Of a stretch of DNA of 64,000 nucleotides, positions 44,701 to 57,800 are shown one piece after another. The position numbers were made by a program, and so were the translations under genes. Under the pieces are notes generated by a model, which saw only the letters and a list, made by a program, of their open reading frames with translations, was not told the DNA's origin and did not search any database. The DNA is from Eremophila alpestris peregrina (Eukaryota > Chordata > Aves > Passeriformes > Alaudidae): positions 12,460,254 to 12,524,253 of the forward strand of contig WMCF01000016.1 of the NCBI GenBank assembly GCA_009792885.1, read 5' to 3'. Numbering within the stretch: position 1 is the first letter of the stretch; the number at the start of each line of letters is the position of its first letter.

Positions 44701-47583
44701 TGACATTTGGCTAATCCTTGTGTAGTCCACATTAAATGAGTACTCAAGGCTATAAACCTTGTGTTTGGAGGAGTTTGTAAGGTTGGGGAGAGGGACAATG
44801 GAAGAGGGACAACTGGTGGGAATCACGGACTAAAAGTAGTAGAAGTCTCGCCTAACGAGTGCCAGGCACAAAGCAGAGCTCCACTTCAACCTTTCCTCCC
44901 AACACTGTGCAGTGAAATCTCCGTGGCACTCGTGTGAGTAATGGCTGAAGAATGGGAGGGAAGAGGGGCTCAGCCTGGCCCTGCTGAAGAGGAGCTCTGT
45001 CACCGCCTTCTGCGGCTCCTCAGCACACAGAGCTGCAGCTGTCAGCCCCGATGCTCTATTGAACTTGCTAACGTAATTGTGAACATCATCTTGAAGTAAT
45101 TTGATTTTTGTCTTCGTGAAGTCACGCAAGTGTTGCTGATTTGTGTACTTGCTGTGTTTATTTTTGTTGCAAGTTCAGTTCTAGTCCATTTAATTAGGAG
45201 GCCAGAGGGTCATCTCCCCTCTGTGTGTGCCAAGCCACCAGCAGTTCCCCCACGAGGTGCAGTTGGCTGCAGCAGTGGGTGCAAGCTGTGCCCTTCCTCA
45301 GTGGGTGCTGCAGGTGATGGGTGACAACCAGAGGCACCAGTGCCTGTGTCCCTGCCCAGCCCCTCTGCTGGCAGTGGCCAGGGCAGTGCATAAATCCCCA
45401 TTTCATGGTTCCTGCTGTCACCTGGGAGATCTAAGACCATGCTAATGCAAACAAATCTTGTTAATTCTCATGAAGCACATGCAGTTATAGCCCTGTTAAC
45501 AGCCCAGCATTAATTAAGTGAGTGGTGCTTGGATTAGGTACTTATTTAATTTCCCTAACCTGTGTTCATAACCCATAGCAACACAGAACACGTTGTGCTC
45601 CAGAAAAGCTGTGAAGGAGAACTGAAGCATGTCTTGGAGGGTTCCTTTCTTTGAGGAAAGAAATCAGATACTGGTGCAGTGGTGTCTGATCCCTGTCCCT
45701 AATCGTTCTGAACTCCTGCCCAGTGATGCAGCCTGCATTTTCCCTGGGAATAGAAGAGGTCAGCAGGCTGAGGGAATTTAATACATGAGATCTGGAAAAT
45801 ACCTCTCACTCTTCCAGCCAATGTGCTTCTTAAAGGCTGCCAGTCTCAGGTTTCTGTGTGAGCAGAGAGGATGGATGGTATAAAGTGGAGTATGAGGGAA
45901 AGAAACACACAGAAGGCTGAATCAGAGTATTAAAGGTACTCATTAATAATCGTCTTATAACTAATTGTTTCTGGCTCAAATACAAGCAATACAAGCTCTA
46001 GTCATCTTTGCTGTTCTTGAGTTAGGCCTGCCTTTGCTTGGTAACATTTTACTTAACGAAGCAGGTGGGTTGATTTTTACCAAATGAAAAATGCCTCTGT
46101 AAAACATTGTTCTGACATGGAAATAATGATTCTAAATGCTTTAAGGACACTAGGATTGTCTTTAATGACAAAAATTTTCGTGACAATAGGGTGTTAATGT
46201 GGGTTTTACAAGAATTCAGAGTTTCCAAAACTTCATAGGAGAGCATCAGGTCATACAGGCTGAGTTTCTTGGTCTGTTAAGGGAAGTCCACAGCACAGTC
46301 CAGGGAATGGGGTCAGTACTCAGAAGAACATCATTGAAGCAGTGAGGTGCTTCAGTAAGGCTCATTAGGAGAAACTGGGAAATTAAACTGCACATAAAGA
46401 GTAGGACCCTGCCCTGTGCTGCCCTCCCCAAGGCTTTGGCAGCTGTGAGCTGCTGCATGTGGCTTGCTCAGCAGCCCAATGCCCCGTGGTGCAGAAGGTG
46501 AAGCTCCCCCAGCCCTACTGACCTGGTCTGGGGAAAGGACTCCTGGTAGCCTAAGAGATTATTGTTTTTGCTGCCTCAAAACATGTCATTGTCCTCTCTG
46601 GCTCCAGGACATTGGCTACTAAGCAGGAGAGAGGCTGGAGAGAAGTTATTTCAAACCTGTATGGATGACTGGCCAAATCCCTAATGGCTGACATTAATGT
46701 AAGCATGGGTCTCCAGGAGCCTGGAGTCTGTGGGCACTGTCAGCAATCCTGTTTGTATTATGCTTTGTTCTTAATAGAAAGAAAGAGAGAACATGGCAGT
46801 GGCAAAGGCATGCCAGGGCTGCAAGGGGGAGGATGTGGAGCAAGGCCAGTGCTGAACACTGGGGCTCTTCTCCAAAAGGCTCCTGAGTCTTGAAAGCAAA
46901 CCTGCTGCACCACCCTGGGCTGAGGATGTCTGGGGGAAAGTGTGTGTCTGTGTGTCTGCAGTTCATTTTAGACTATATATCTATAAGGCTGGAAAGTCTC
47001 CACCAGAAGATGACAGTTTCCCATGTGTTAGTACCTAAAAGCTGCTCCCTCACTCCCATGCCAATGAGTGAGCAACTGCTGTGGCGTGGTAAGTAAATGA
47101 TGAGATCAAATATGCAGAGTCCACCACATTGTCCTAAATGATGTCTGTGAGAAAATGCCAGAGGTTGCAGCATAAATGCAAAGACTTTGAGGAGTGCTGC
47201 AGTTTTTTCTTGTGGACAATGACTAACTTTGTAGAAAGCATAGTAACAAATGAGCCTCTTAATTTAATAAAAATTTTTTCTTAAGCTGTTGTCTACAAGA
47301 AATCCCAGTTTCTGAGTTGAATCAATACTTATTTTGCTACAGTGACAACTCACTCTGTGTGAAAGTTTTACCTCAGTGATTATTCATTTATTGGCAACCT
47401 GAGCACATTGAATAAGCTGTAAAACCAGGACCATTCAATAAGTAATACAAATCAGAGATGAAAAATACTTTTTTCTGAATTGGGGTGTGCTCACCACACA
47501 CATTGTTGGCATATTTCTGATTTCTGGCCACTGGTATATTTGCATCCTTCAATACTACTGAAATACTTCAGGACTAGTACTTC

Positions 47584-47584
47584 A

Positions 47585-47617
<33 letters not shown>
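47584..47617. repeat. (TA)n microsatellite
   Basis: Alternating TA with a TGTG interruption at the left end. Self-complementary and likely length-variable. Confidence 0.9.
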
Positions 47618-48120
47618 TTAATCACCTGTGGATTGAGATGGCTTTAGGACCTGGTAGGATGCTGTTGCAAACTGTCATTCCCATGAGCCTGATCTTGCTG
47701 CTGGCAAATGCACTCGAGTTGGCGGTGTTTCACGGGAAGAGAGAGAAATCTGGTCTTTCTCAAAAGATAGTTACCTATGAATGATGTGGATGTTGTTAAA
47801 TATTTCTGCACTGCTGCAGATCAGGTTTAAAAGAAAACCTTTACAGCCCTTTTTTTTTATCACTGGATTTGAACAAGACACAACCTATGGGCTGAGCAGT
47901 GTGAATGGGACCCTGCCTCCTTGTATATGCTTTTACAGAGCACAAAGGCTCGTACCAACGCGGATAGGAATTATTTTATGCACAATGCCTTTTCAGTCTG
48001 ACTTCTGTTATACAGAGGTATTTGAACTCACAGGGTACTAAGAGAAAACACATGGTCAGCTGAAACATGAGAGAGCCTTTTAAGCAGCGTGTCTTTCAAG
48101 TCTGCAGCCATTCCCTGTTG

Positions 48121-48145
48121 GCCTGGGAGCCGCCAGCTCCCAGGC
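48121..48145. repeat. Perfect inverted repeat, 10-bp arms
   Basis: GCCTGGGAGC and its exact reverse complement are separated by CGCCA. A GC-rich hairpin set in a local GC-rich patch (48.10-48.30 kb) within AT-rich surroundings. Confidence 0.8.
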
Positions 48146-51100
48146 AAGGGCGAGGCCAGGCCTCCACCGTTTGCTGGGAGGCCACCAAAGCCCCGGCCCA
48201 ATGGGCTACTGGGAGGCACAGCCCTTCCAAGGCAGGGGCAAATGAGAGCTTGAGGAAGTGGCGGGCTTCCAAAAGTGTCGTCTTTGTGCAGGGCTTGGAC
48301 TGGACCACCTCAGGTTTTGATAGCATTGTTGCAAGAGTAATGTCCTGGCTGGATTCCAGCTTAATTAAGGTGGAATGGGAAGAGCTGATGGCTCTGTGTG
48401 TCTCCCACCTGGTCTCTGCTTTCTTTGGTAGAAATAGCCAATGAAGGGAACATATTTTCTTTCCCCATGTAGAAGCCTCAGTTTAGGGTGGAGGTGCTTT
48501 TCTTTGACTTCATGGGAGACTTTGATGGTGTGCCAAGCATAAAAAAAAAAAAGGAGACACTATTTTCCTAGTACACTGTATGTCTTAGATGTGATGAGAA
48601 AAAATTATTTTCTTAAATTGCATGGGATGTTTGTGGGATTTGATCCCTGGGTAATAGCATGTGGTTTTAGGGCTCTGCATGTCTCATTAGTTTTACAGAA
48701 CCTCTTGCTCTTGAGTGATACCACATCCCCCAAATTCTTCATCCTTCTCCCACTTACGTTCCTATGCCTTGTGCTGTCACCACCCACCCCCTCCGTTTCT
48801 GAGAACATCTTCCCATTTTTGTAGTAAACAGACCCCTACTTTTCTTTCTTCAGGAACTGTCTTTATAATAAATACTTCCTTTAAGACTTTTGTCCTGGAT
48901 CTGTACAAACTTGATGCTAAGCTTTCAAGAATCTAGTGGTTATCTGTTATGTACTATTCTGTCAGCACTCTTAAAGACCTAAAAATATTTTATTAATGTA
49001 GAACTACAACACAATTCAGTAAAGTGTCTCCCCAACAAAGACCAGAGCATGTTACAAGATTTTTGGGACACAGTGTCCCAGTCACAGTACATTTGGTGGT
49101 GTGGTCAATCTATAGTTTCCTTGGGGAAAGCAATAAATGTGAGCTATGTGCTGTACAGAGCTGAGCATGTTGCTTGTACTGGCTAAATTGCTAAACAATA
49201 TAACTGCTTCTCCAGCGCTAATGATCAGAGCCATCCCTAATTATGTTAGTGCCTTGGGCAAAGAATTTGGGTAGTGTTGCTACTCCAGCTCGAAAGACCA
49301 CACTGTGCCCATCCTGCTGTGTCCAGGGCTCCTGCCCAGCAGAGTGATATCAGCACAGCTCCTTGGGGGCTGCAGGAGGCACTGACAGGTAGAGAGGTTC
49401 CTGTTGAGGGCAGAAAAATGCATTAGCCCTAATTTTGAAGTGATTACATCTGAGCATGAGAAATCGCTTTGTTTCCACTTAGCAAAATGCAATCAATTCC
49501 ATATTTTCTGTGAAACAATACTCTAGATGACATCACAAAACCAGCCTGATGCCTGCAGTCCTGGGCAGATTTGGTTGGAGACAGATTTTCCATGTAGCCA
49601 TTTTGTGCAGCCTCAGGACAGAACCAAAATTCCCAGCTCTTTTGAAGGCTCAGAATAAATAACTTTAAATTTCTCCCATTGAATTTCGACATGTTTCTTT
49701 TATTGCAGAACTTGGATTTTCATGCCCTTATTTGAATTGTACATTAAAATCTGTTACTTGCCAGCATCCCACCCACATGTAGTACTACGTCTCATGGAAG
49801 TCATCACTTAGCTGGAAATGTGTGCACCATATGCATACTCTCAAATCCAAAAGTAGCACCCAGGGGTTTTTAAAACTCAGCCCATAATCTACAGACACTG
49901 TAAGAAAAATATAAAAGATAAAAGAGAATATTTTAAGATGCTATAAAGTCTTTTAGAAACTATTTTAAACCTCTCTCTGTTATAAGGAATCTGAGGAACA
50001 TTTATTTTTCTCCTCAAACAGAAGAAAAGATAGGAGACTGTCCAAAAACTTTTGCAAGTATTTTTATTGCCTTGCAGGAATAGGAAATGGGAAGCTTGGA
50101 GGGAGCAGGGGGAATGTTGTTTGTTTTCCCAGATTGAGATATCTAAAAGTTTGGAATCCCTATGAATAATATATATACATTGACATACTTCTGGTTGGGC
50201 AATGTTAAAGTACAGATGGTGTGGAAGCTCCTAGTTGCACACTGATATCATAACTGAGCCTTTTAAAAGAATACTGCACATGATGATGATACCTCTGTAG
50301 CAGCTGCAGCTGTTCTTCCTTAACAGAGAAGGGTTTCCTCATTGCACATAACATTTCTGCAGACCAGTCCCCTGCTTTGGGACCTGCTGTCCTTTGACAG
50401 AGAGGAAGGGAAGCTGTCCTAGAAAAATTACTTTGCTGGTCTGACAGTGTGAGTTAGATGGGAGTCTGTTATTCTTTTTTAAATGACTTAAATATTACAA
50501 AGAAGACTAAGGTAGGAAGGACATTTCTAAAATGACTTCAGAAACAAGCAGAGGCAACGTGGGTATCAAATGTCAGCATTGTGGACAGTTCTGGTTGGGC
50601 AATATTTTATATCCTGTTGGCTCAGTTCTGTGTGACTGAGCTGGGTAAAAGGCAAGGGAAAGTCAGGCAGGTAGTGTTAAACAAAGTTCACTTTATTTTG
50701 ATAGCTGGGTGTGCATCTTTTGTTTGAAGCTAGAAATCAAAATGTGATGCCAGCACCGTATCAACCTGTTCCAACTCTGTGTCGCTACTTTAAAAAATCC
50801 CCAAACCAACCCACAATTAAAAAAAAAAAAAAAAGAAAGAAAGAAAAAAGATGAATGCACTCCAGGAGATGGAAGGAACTTGGGTCAGAGCTAAAAAAAG
50901 TCAGCACATTTTAGTAACTAATGGCCTCAGTAGTAGCTGGTGCCAACCATACTGATGACGTGGGCTCGGCTTACTGCTCACAGCTCGTGCTCTGGAGAGG
51001 ATCCTGCTCTTTACTGAAAGAGTTTTCTCTCCTCATTTTAGCTCTCACAGTCACTGTATTTGTTTATGTGTTTTTGCTGTTCCAGGCAATAGCTCATTAT

Positions 51101-51648
51101 TTAATCAGGAAGCCTTTTTTTCATTTTGTTTTTGTTTTGTTTATTTGTTTAAGGGCACACTCACATATGTCATTCATCAGCTTGAAATGGAGGAGAGGCA
51201 GTCTCTTCTTTTTTTTTTAAGTTTCATAAATTATTTTAGTGACTCATTCACAACCCTGCAGGTGACAGTCACCTCCACACTCAGTAACTCAATTGGTTTT
51301 CAAGTAATAATTTCCAGGAAATTGTTAACTAAATCCCCCAAATGACCAGACCTTGTCTGAGACTTCTTTATACAAAAAACCCCCCACCCCACGGACAGCT
51401 ATTACAATTAAATTATTACATATATTAAAATATAGCCAAATGTTCCTAAAAGCTCAGAACACATGCAAGTGCAGACATTCAGATCCTAGGATTGAATTTG
51501 TCCTTACAAGAAGAATTTGTTCTCACAAGAAGATTGCTCCAGAGCTGCCTGCTATCGCTCCCACACGTCTCCTCCTGCTGCTCTGGTACCCATTACTGGA
51601 ACTCACAGAGCAGGGAGAAACTGTCTCTGGAAGGGCAGGGATTCCTGT

Positions 51649-51920
51649 TGTCCTGGTTTCACCTGGGATTGAGTCAGTTTTGTTCCTAGTACCACTGGTG
51701 CAGTGCTGTGTTTTGGCTTTAGGATAAGAATAATGCTGAGTGATGTTTTCAGTTGTTTCTGAGCAGTGTTGGCACCAGTTAAGGACGGTTCAGTTCCTCC
51801 TGCTGTGACAATGCACAGACTGGGTGGGGCAAGAGAAGCTGGGTGGGGACTCAGCAGGGACAGCTGGTCCCAGCTGGCCAAAGGGATATTCCAGGCCACA
51901 TGGCACCATGCTCAGTGCTC
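51649..51920 (+). mobile_element. Truncated avian ERVL-type LTR
   Basis: It starts with the TGTCCTGGTTTCA terminus I recognise from abundant avian ERVL-type solo LTRs. It follows that pattern over about 270 bp, including the TGTGTTTTGG block, the AAGAATAATGCTG block, and the GGCCAAAGGGATATTCCA block near the 3' side of the fragment. The downstream half of the LTR (TATA region, poly(A) signal, 3' terminus) is missing, and a CR1 fragment begins immediately. No internal retroviral genes are present. The subfamily cannot be fixed without a library search. Confidence 0.8.
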
Positions 51921-52258
51921 ACATCATCACTTAGGTGGGAAAAGACCTTTAATATCATCAAGTGCAACCACTAACCCAGCACTGCCCAGGCAACCACCAG
52001 GCCATGTCCCTGGGTGCCACATCTGCACATCTTTTAAATCTCTCCAGGGGTAGCAACTCCTCCACTGCTGGTGGAGCCTGGGCAGCCAGTTCCAGTGCTT
52101 GACAAGCCTTTTGGGGAAGAAATGTTTCAATTAGAAATATCGAATTAGGGGATTAAACATCCCCTGGGGCAACTTGAGGCCATTTCCTCTCATCCTGTTT
52201 CTTGTCACTGGGGAGAAGAGACTGACCCCCAGCTTGCTACAATCTCCTTTCAGGTGAC
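51921..52258 (-). mobile_element. CR1 LINE, 5'-truncated 3' end
   Basis: On the + strand it shows the reverse complement of a CR1 3' region. GTGGGAAAAGACCTTTAATATC comes first, corresponding to the element's 3' end. The blocks CAGCCAGTTCCAGTGCTTGACA, CCTGGGGCAACTTGAGGCCATT and GGGAGAAGAGACTGACCCCCAG, and ACAATCTCCTTTCAGGT, then follow in the usual order. The characteristic terminal octamer repeat is degraded. CR1 is the dominant LINE of birds and other sauropsids. No ORF survives. Confidence 0.92.
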
Positions 52259-54559
52259 TGAGCCAGAGCAGGGGAGGGAGGTGAGTGGCCCAGCCACTCC
52301 TGCTGCCTCTGCTGTGCCTCTCTGCCCATGTCCCATGCTTGCTCCCTCAGGGGACACTCAGGACTTCAGGGATGGGATGCATCCCTTTCCCTCTGCTATT
52401 CATCCTGCTGCAAAGATCAATGGAGCCTGAGAGATGTATTGATGTCTCTGGAGAATCCAAGAACCCCAAAAGATTGGTTAAAGCTTCACCAGTGACTGAT
52501 TAGGCTTCCTCCTGGGTGACTTTATGCCAGGGGAACGTCACAAATGTACTCCTAAGACCTCTCAGGAGCTGATAAAGGACTTTGAATTAAAAAAAAAAAA
52601 ACCACAATGGATTTTTCTCATTAGACAGATGGATGCTTTTTATGAGCTCTATTCTGAAATGCTGATTTTTGAAATTCCTACTGCAGAAGTTACTGTTTGC
52701 TCCATTAACAGCTCTTACATTTGGTGTCAGCATGAGAGCATTTTGTCCACTTTGATTCTGAAATTCTAGCTGGCTTGTACTGGGAAGGCAGACAGAAACC
52801 AATAGTTTGTTTGCCTAGTTCTGGTTTTAGTGTATTATTATAATGGTAGTTCTGATTTTTCCAACTTAAATTTAAATTAGGTCAGATTCTGAGACCTTCA
52901 CGAGAAGAAGAAAGCAATGTGTGTGCAGCAGGGACAGCTGTGCCAGAACAGGAGCCAGCAGCTCCCAGCAGGCCAGGGAACATCCCTGCTCCATAGGTAC
53001 CTCGTGGGGAGCCCTGAGCTTTGCACAGCTCTCACTGGAGGAACAGGGAGCTGTGCTTCCTCAGGACTGCTAACATCAAGGCCTCTCTTTCTGCTGATTT
53101 CAGAAACACTTAAAGGAGCAGGATGAGAAATTATAAAGGCTTATTTAAATATATGCTATTAACACTTTGTGTTACAAAGTCTAGCTTGTATCTTATGCAA
53201 ATAAATTCTAAAACTATATATTCAGATCTCTCTGTAAGTAGTTTTTCTTATTTGGAAGGAAATATGATTTACACTCAGTTTATGTAGTTTGCTTAAGCAT
53301 TTTCAAATTGAAATGTACTTGAGCTCCTAAGAAATCCACAGAGGCTTCTCTGCCATGATGTTCTTACCAGCTGTCCACATTTTATGGGCATTTTGCTCTA
53401 TCTCATTAGAGGAAATCCTGAGGGTGCACTCTGTGGAATTCTGTGTATTGACCCAAGTGTTTTGATTTTCTCTTTTATGGTGAACTTTACATTAATTTGT
53501 AGAATTGATGTGGTCTTGGACTACGTAAACACTTGATATTGGCCAGAGGCATTTGTGACATGAGGAGCACACTGCCCTTTCTGCTGGTTTCCATGCTGAG
53601 GGCCCTACAAGTCACTGCAGCTCTTGCTGGGCTCAGGCTCAGACACAGCTGAGCTGTGCCAGACTCTAAAGGACCCAGCCAATACATGGGTGCACAAATG
53701 GTGCAGAAATGGCAATCTCTGCTCATAACTGCTTTGGGGCTTGGTTTAGCTTCTGTAAACTACACCAAATATCCCTCCCAGTGACTCCAGGGAGCGTTTC
53801 AGCAGGTGAGAACCCCTTTACACAAGTAGGTGTGCTTTTTTGTGGAACAAAATGAAGACAGGGGTCCAGGAGTGTTGTAAGAGGACATCTGGTACCTGCA
53901 CAGCACACCCTTGAGCATCTGGGTCCAGAGTCCTCTCAAGCCCTGATGCAGAAGTGAAAGGTAAATCCTGGCTCTTGAGCTCAGCACTCATCCCACTTCC
54001 TGAGCATCAGAGAATGCAAATACCTGCCAGGCCTGGGCTCTGTCCCAGTCCATGCCATGGCTATTGTGCCCTGCTTAGGCCAGTGCTCTGTTCCTCTGGA
54101 GACATGGGACATCAGAGAATTTTTTTGGAAGCATGCTTGGTTCTTGGTTAATTTTAGAAGGCAGCACAGTTGTAGATGAGTGAAGGATCTGAAGTCTGCT
54201 CGAGCTCCTGTGGAGAAACAGCTGATTACTGAATTAATTCAAGTACTGGAATTTGAAGGAAATGTATGATATAATGTATCAAATTATGTATTTCATCCAT
54301 GGGGAAAATTTCTTAAGCATTTAAGTTCAGATACTTACTACACTGCTTTATTTTAAGAAAAAAAAGGATACTTTTCCCTTGTAACACACTATGCAGGATT
54401 TGGGGCATTGTGCTCTTTTTGGCATCCCCTGATCTGTGTACTCTTTTTCTCAGCAGACAATTAGCCTGATTAAGAAGAAGAGTTCATGGCCTCGTGTGTT
54501 CCTCTTCTATTAAAACTTTATTTATTCCTACCTTATTGACAGAATTGGAATTTTCCAGT

Positions 54560-54730
54560 AATATTTTTATTTCAGAAAGAGAGAAATGGAATGTTTTGGC
54601 CAAATTAGCCCGCTTCATGTTAGTTTGGCTGGCATGTTAATTTTCTCCCTTTGATCTGGAACAGCAATTACATCATGATGAAAGTCTAGCATAGGTTTTG
54701 TCTATACATTGCACTTATTTATTGGCAAGT
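54560..54730. promoter_or_regulatory. Candidate distal regulatory element
   Basis: It contains a perfect TCF/LEF-type CTTTGATCT (54,649-54,657), CAATTA and GTTAATTTT homeodomain-type cores and a paired TTTGGC/GCCAAA arrangement, with little low-complexity sequence. The motifs alone are weak evidence. Position in a WNT5A-flanking gene desert is the reason for listing it. Confidence 0.2.
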
Positions 54731-54800
54731 TTGGGGTGTGTGGGTTAAATACTGCCTTCACTTGATTTATTATTTGTGGCACTGCTCTTTTTTGACTGTG

Positions 54801-54822
54801 TATGCATATATGTATATGCATA
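54801..54822. repeat. AT-rich palindrome (10-bp arms)
   Basis: TATGCATATA and its reverse complement are separated by TG. It lies within a TG/TA-rich patch and is probably low-complexity sequence. Confidence 0.7.
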
Positions 54823-57800
54823 TAAACACACATATGTTATGTTATATAAAAGATGGCAGTGTGTGGTAGTAAATACATTTCTTGGCATGAACTGGGAATG
54901 TCAGCAGTAGTCATGAGTAGCAAATTTAATACTTGCCAAGCTAACATAAGAAGATAAGCAAATATTTAATGTTATGTATGGTTGTTTTATGGGCTCCCAT
55001 CTGCACACGTGTTCTCTTTATACTGCTTTTGTTGGAAGAGAAATACCTTTTCCTTCAAACTAAAAATCTGATTCAAAATTTTGAGTGCCCAGGGAAAGCT
55101 TCCACCCAAAGATTGGGGTTTTTCCTGAGCAAATCCTTTTTGTTCATGATGGGAATCAGCTCAGTTTAGGACAAAAAAAAACCCCCAAAACAAGGACTCT
55201 GTTTCTTTGCTGTTTTCCTGGGTCACATCAAAGTCCAAGCATGTAAATACTTATGTATGTATTTAACTTTGGTACTTTGAGTACTCTTCATGATTCAAAC
55301 TACATTCCTCATGGCAGAATAGTTAATCATGGGAACAAATGTTTGCAGGTTGGAGTCCCAAGGGTTTTTTTGCTCTTCAGCTGCACCATTTCAGCATTTT
55401 GGTATTCTCCTATAACTCTCATGTGTGGGAGTGGTATGCACTGATCAGGTTATGCCATATCTTACAAAGCAATGGCAAAATATGTCTGTGTGTTTTCTTC
55501 TGATTGTCTGTTCTTGGTCTAAATACTCCTTTAGTAACTTCTTTAAAACGTTGGTTAAATGTACAGGAGAAGGGTAGAAAGCCTAATCAAAAATTGCAGG
55601 GTGGGGACATTCACAGGAGGAGAATGAAATGCAACATTACCATGATGAAGTGGCTGGTTTGATTCTTTATTTTTAAAGCCTTATTTAACTCCACTGCACT
55701 GTTATAGAAATCTTTAGGGAAAAATGTTAATGCTGATTTAATATGCATTTAGTAATGAGAATTTTGTAAGCCATTTGTGGTGTTTGGGTTGACAGGACCC
55801 AGCTGGAGCATTTAAAGGTGTGCTGAATGCAAATATTTAGTCCTGGTTCATCTAAAGATGGTCTTTTAAAAACCCAAAATGAAATATGGGTAAAAATCAT
55901 AACATTTCCTCCCTTAATTGTATCAAATAATGTAATTTAGATACTTGTATTTCAAAATAATTTTTCTAAATATAACTAGTGCTCTAAAGGAAATGAAATA
56001 CTTATATTTTCCTTGCAGTGTGTTGCACTGTGAGTGGGTTTGTGTGTCGTGGTGGTAGCCCAGTGCTGGAGCAAATGGGCTGCCATTCCAAATCACCTTT
56101 TAAGTGCTTTTTAATATCTTCAGGAGATGAAGGGAAAAATAGGGGTTTTGTGATTTTCATCCTGATTTACAGGACTGTATTTACATAGAATTTATGAAAT
56201 GCTTCAGTTTAATATTGAGTTTGTTTCATCAGCTATTTATTTGGAAAATTGCTGAGAAATGTTGCACATACCTTTTGGGTTATTTTAAATAGACAGGTTT
56301 GCTTTAAAAGAGGTTTTAATCTTTATCACATCTGTGATGGATTTACTACACTTCCTGTAAAACATTTTGTAAGGTAATGAATATAACATAAACAAAGCCT
56401 ACCTTTTGTGTGTCAGTCAACATGACTTGACTTTTTTCTCCTTTTGTTCCATTAGATTTTTTTGGTTGTTTTCCTTCTCCTAAAAATATTTACACTTAAA
56501 TGCATTTTAAAACATAATCTAGATGATATATGTTTTAAGTGAACCATCAAAGGTACTTGGATAGTAATATAAATGATAAGAATTGTTAAATTTTCATTCA
56601 AGCATACATTTAAGTTTCTAGATATTTTTAATCAGAGAAAAGACAAATGGATATCTGCCTTATTACCATAGTTTAGAGTAGCCTTGTATTTTGTATTCTG
56701 CCTATGTTTGTATCTTGACTTTTATTTCTGTTTTATAAATGCAAATAAGAATGGCCCATATGCAAACAAAATTACATGGTGTATGTTTTCTTAAATATTC
56801 CATTTATCTGGACAGTTTTTAAGGGAGAGTGCAGAATGTATATTCTTTTTATGCAGTTCTTCATACCAGAGTGAAATATTGCTCTTTTGCACTTGTCCAG
56901 AGCTGTGGTGACCTGAGTTTTCTGCCATTAGTTTTCCATCTGGAAATTCAATCCACCTTCCCAAGGGCTGCCTCTTCCCCCACTGAGCAGCTCTGAAAGG
57001 TGCTGGTGGGGGGAACTGGCTGTCTTCCTGTTGCTGCAGAATGGCATGCTGTGATTTAAATAATCCATCCTTGAAACTTGGACCTTTCCTTTCTGGTAAT
57101 AGATTATTCCTAAATGAACTTTAATAAGAGTGCTGGCAGGTAGTTAACAGCAGCAAAGGCAATCATTCTGAGTATATGTCAGAGCCATAAAACTTAGGAA
57201 AGTAAAATATAATGAGGTTTTTTGTCTTATCTGCAAGGTGAAAGGGATAGGAATAAAAATGAATGGATTTGAGGACCTCATGAAGTACTGTTTATTTCTT
57301 TGATAAATGTTACAGCTTGTGCCACATGCCAGTGGAGCAGTCATTTTTGCTGGACATTTAAGCAGCTGTTTCATCTGATCTGTAAAGCCTGAGCTCAGCT
57401 TTAGCTATTGCTGCTAAACCTGGTGCCTTTCCCACTTCCAGTGCTTAACAAGTGTGACTCCAGCTCCAGAATTATTCACTTTGCATGTTTACTGACAAAC
57501 TTCTGCTGGGTGTTTTTCTTGTGCCAAGCATCACCTACATCTGAAAATGCAAAATGTCATCATGAGAGACCAAATAAGCCTTCAGTGGGACTTGTACCTG
57601 CCTGTACTCAGGGTTAGAGCCTGACACTGCCTTTCCATGCACAGGAGGTGGAGGGGAGGCAGGTGGGCTCTGACAGGTGGGGGGAGATGAGCCCTGGCCT
57701 GGGATTGCTGGGGAAAACCTCCTCTGCCCCTGCCAGATGGAGGCTTTGTGTCTGCCACAGCCAGGTGTGAACAGTTCATAGTGTTCCCTAATCCAGACAC

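Larger units (their letters stand above)
33920..51648. other. Downstream intergenic region, no gene recognised
   Basis: About 17.7 kb with only short, overlapping, domain-free frames. It holds homopolymer and simple repeats: poly(T) at 34,635 and 38,694, an A-rich run near 35,800-35,832, CTG repeats at 37,123-37,139 and TA repeats at 47,584-47,617. It agrees with the long gene-poor interval downstream of WNT5A in other vertebrates (recalled, not tested here). Confidence 0.6.
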
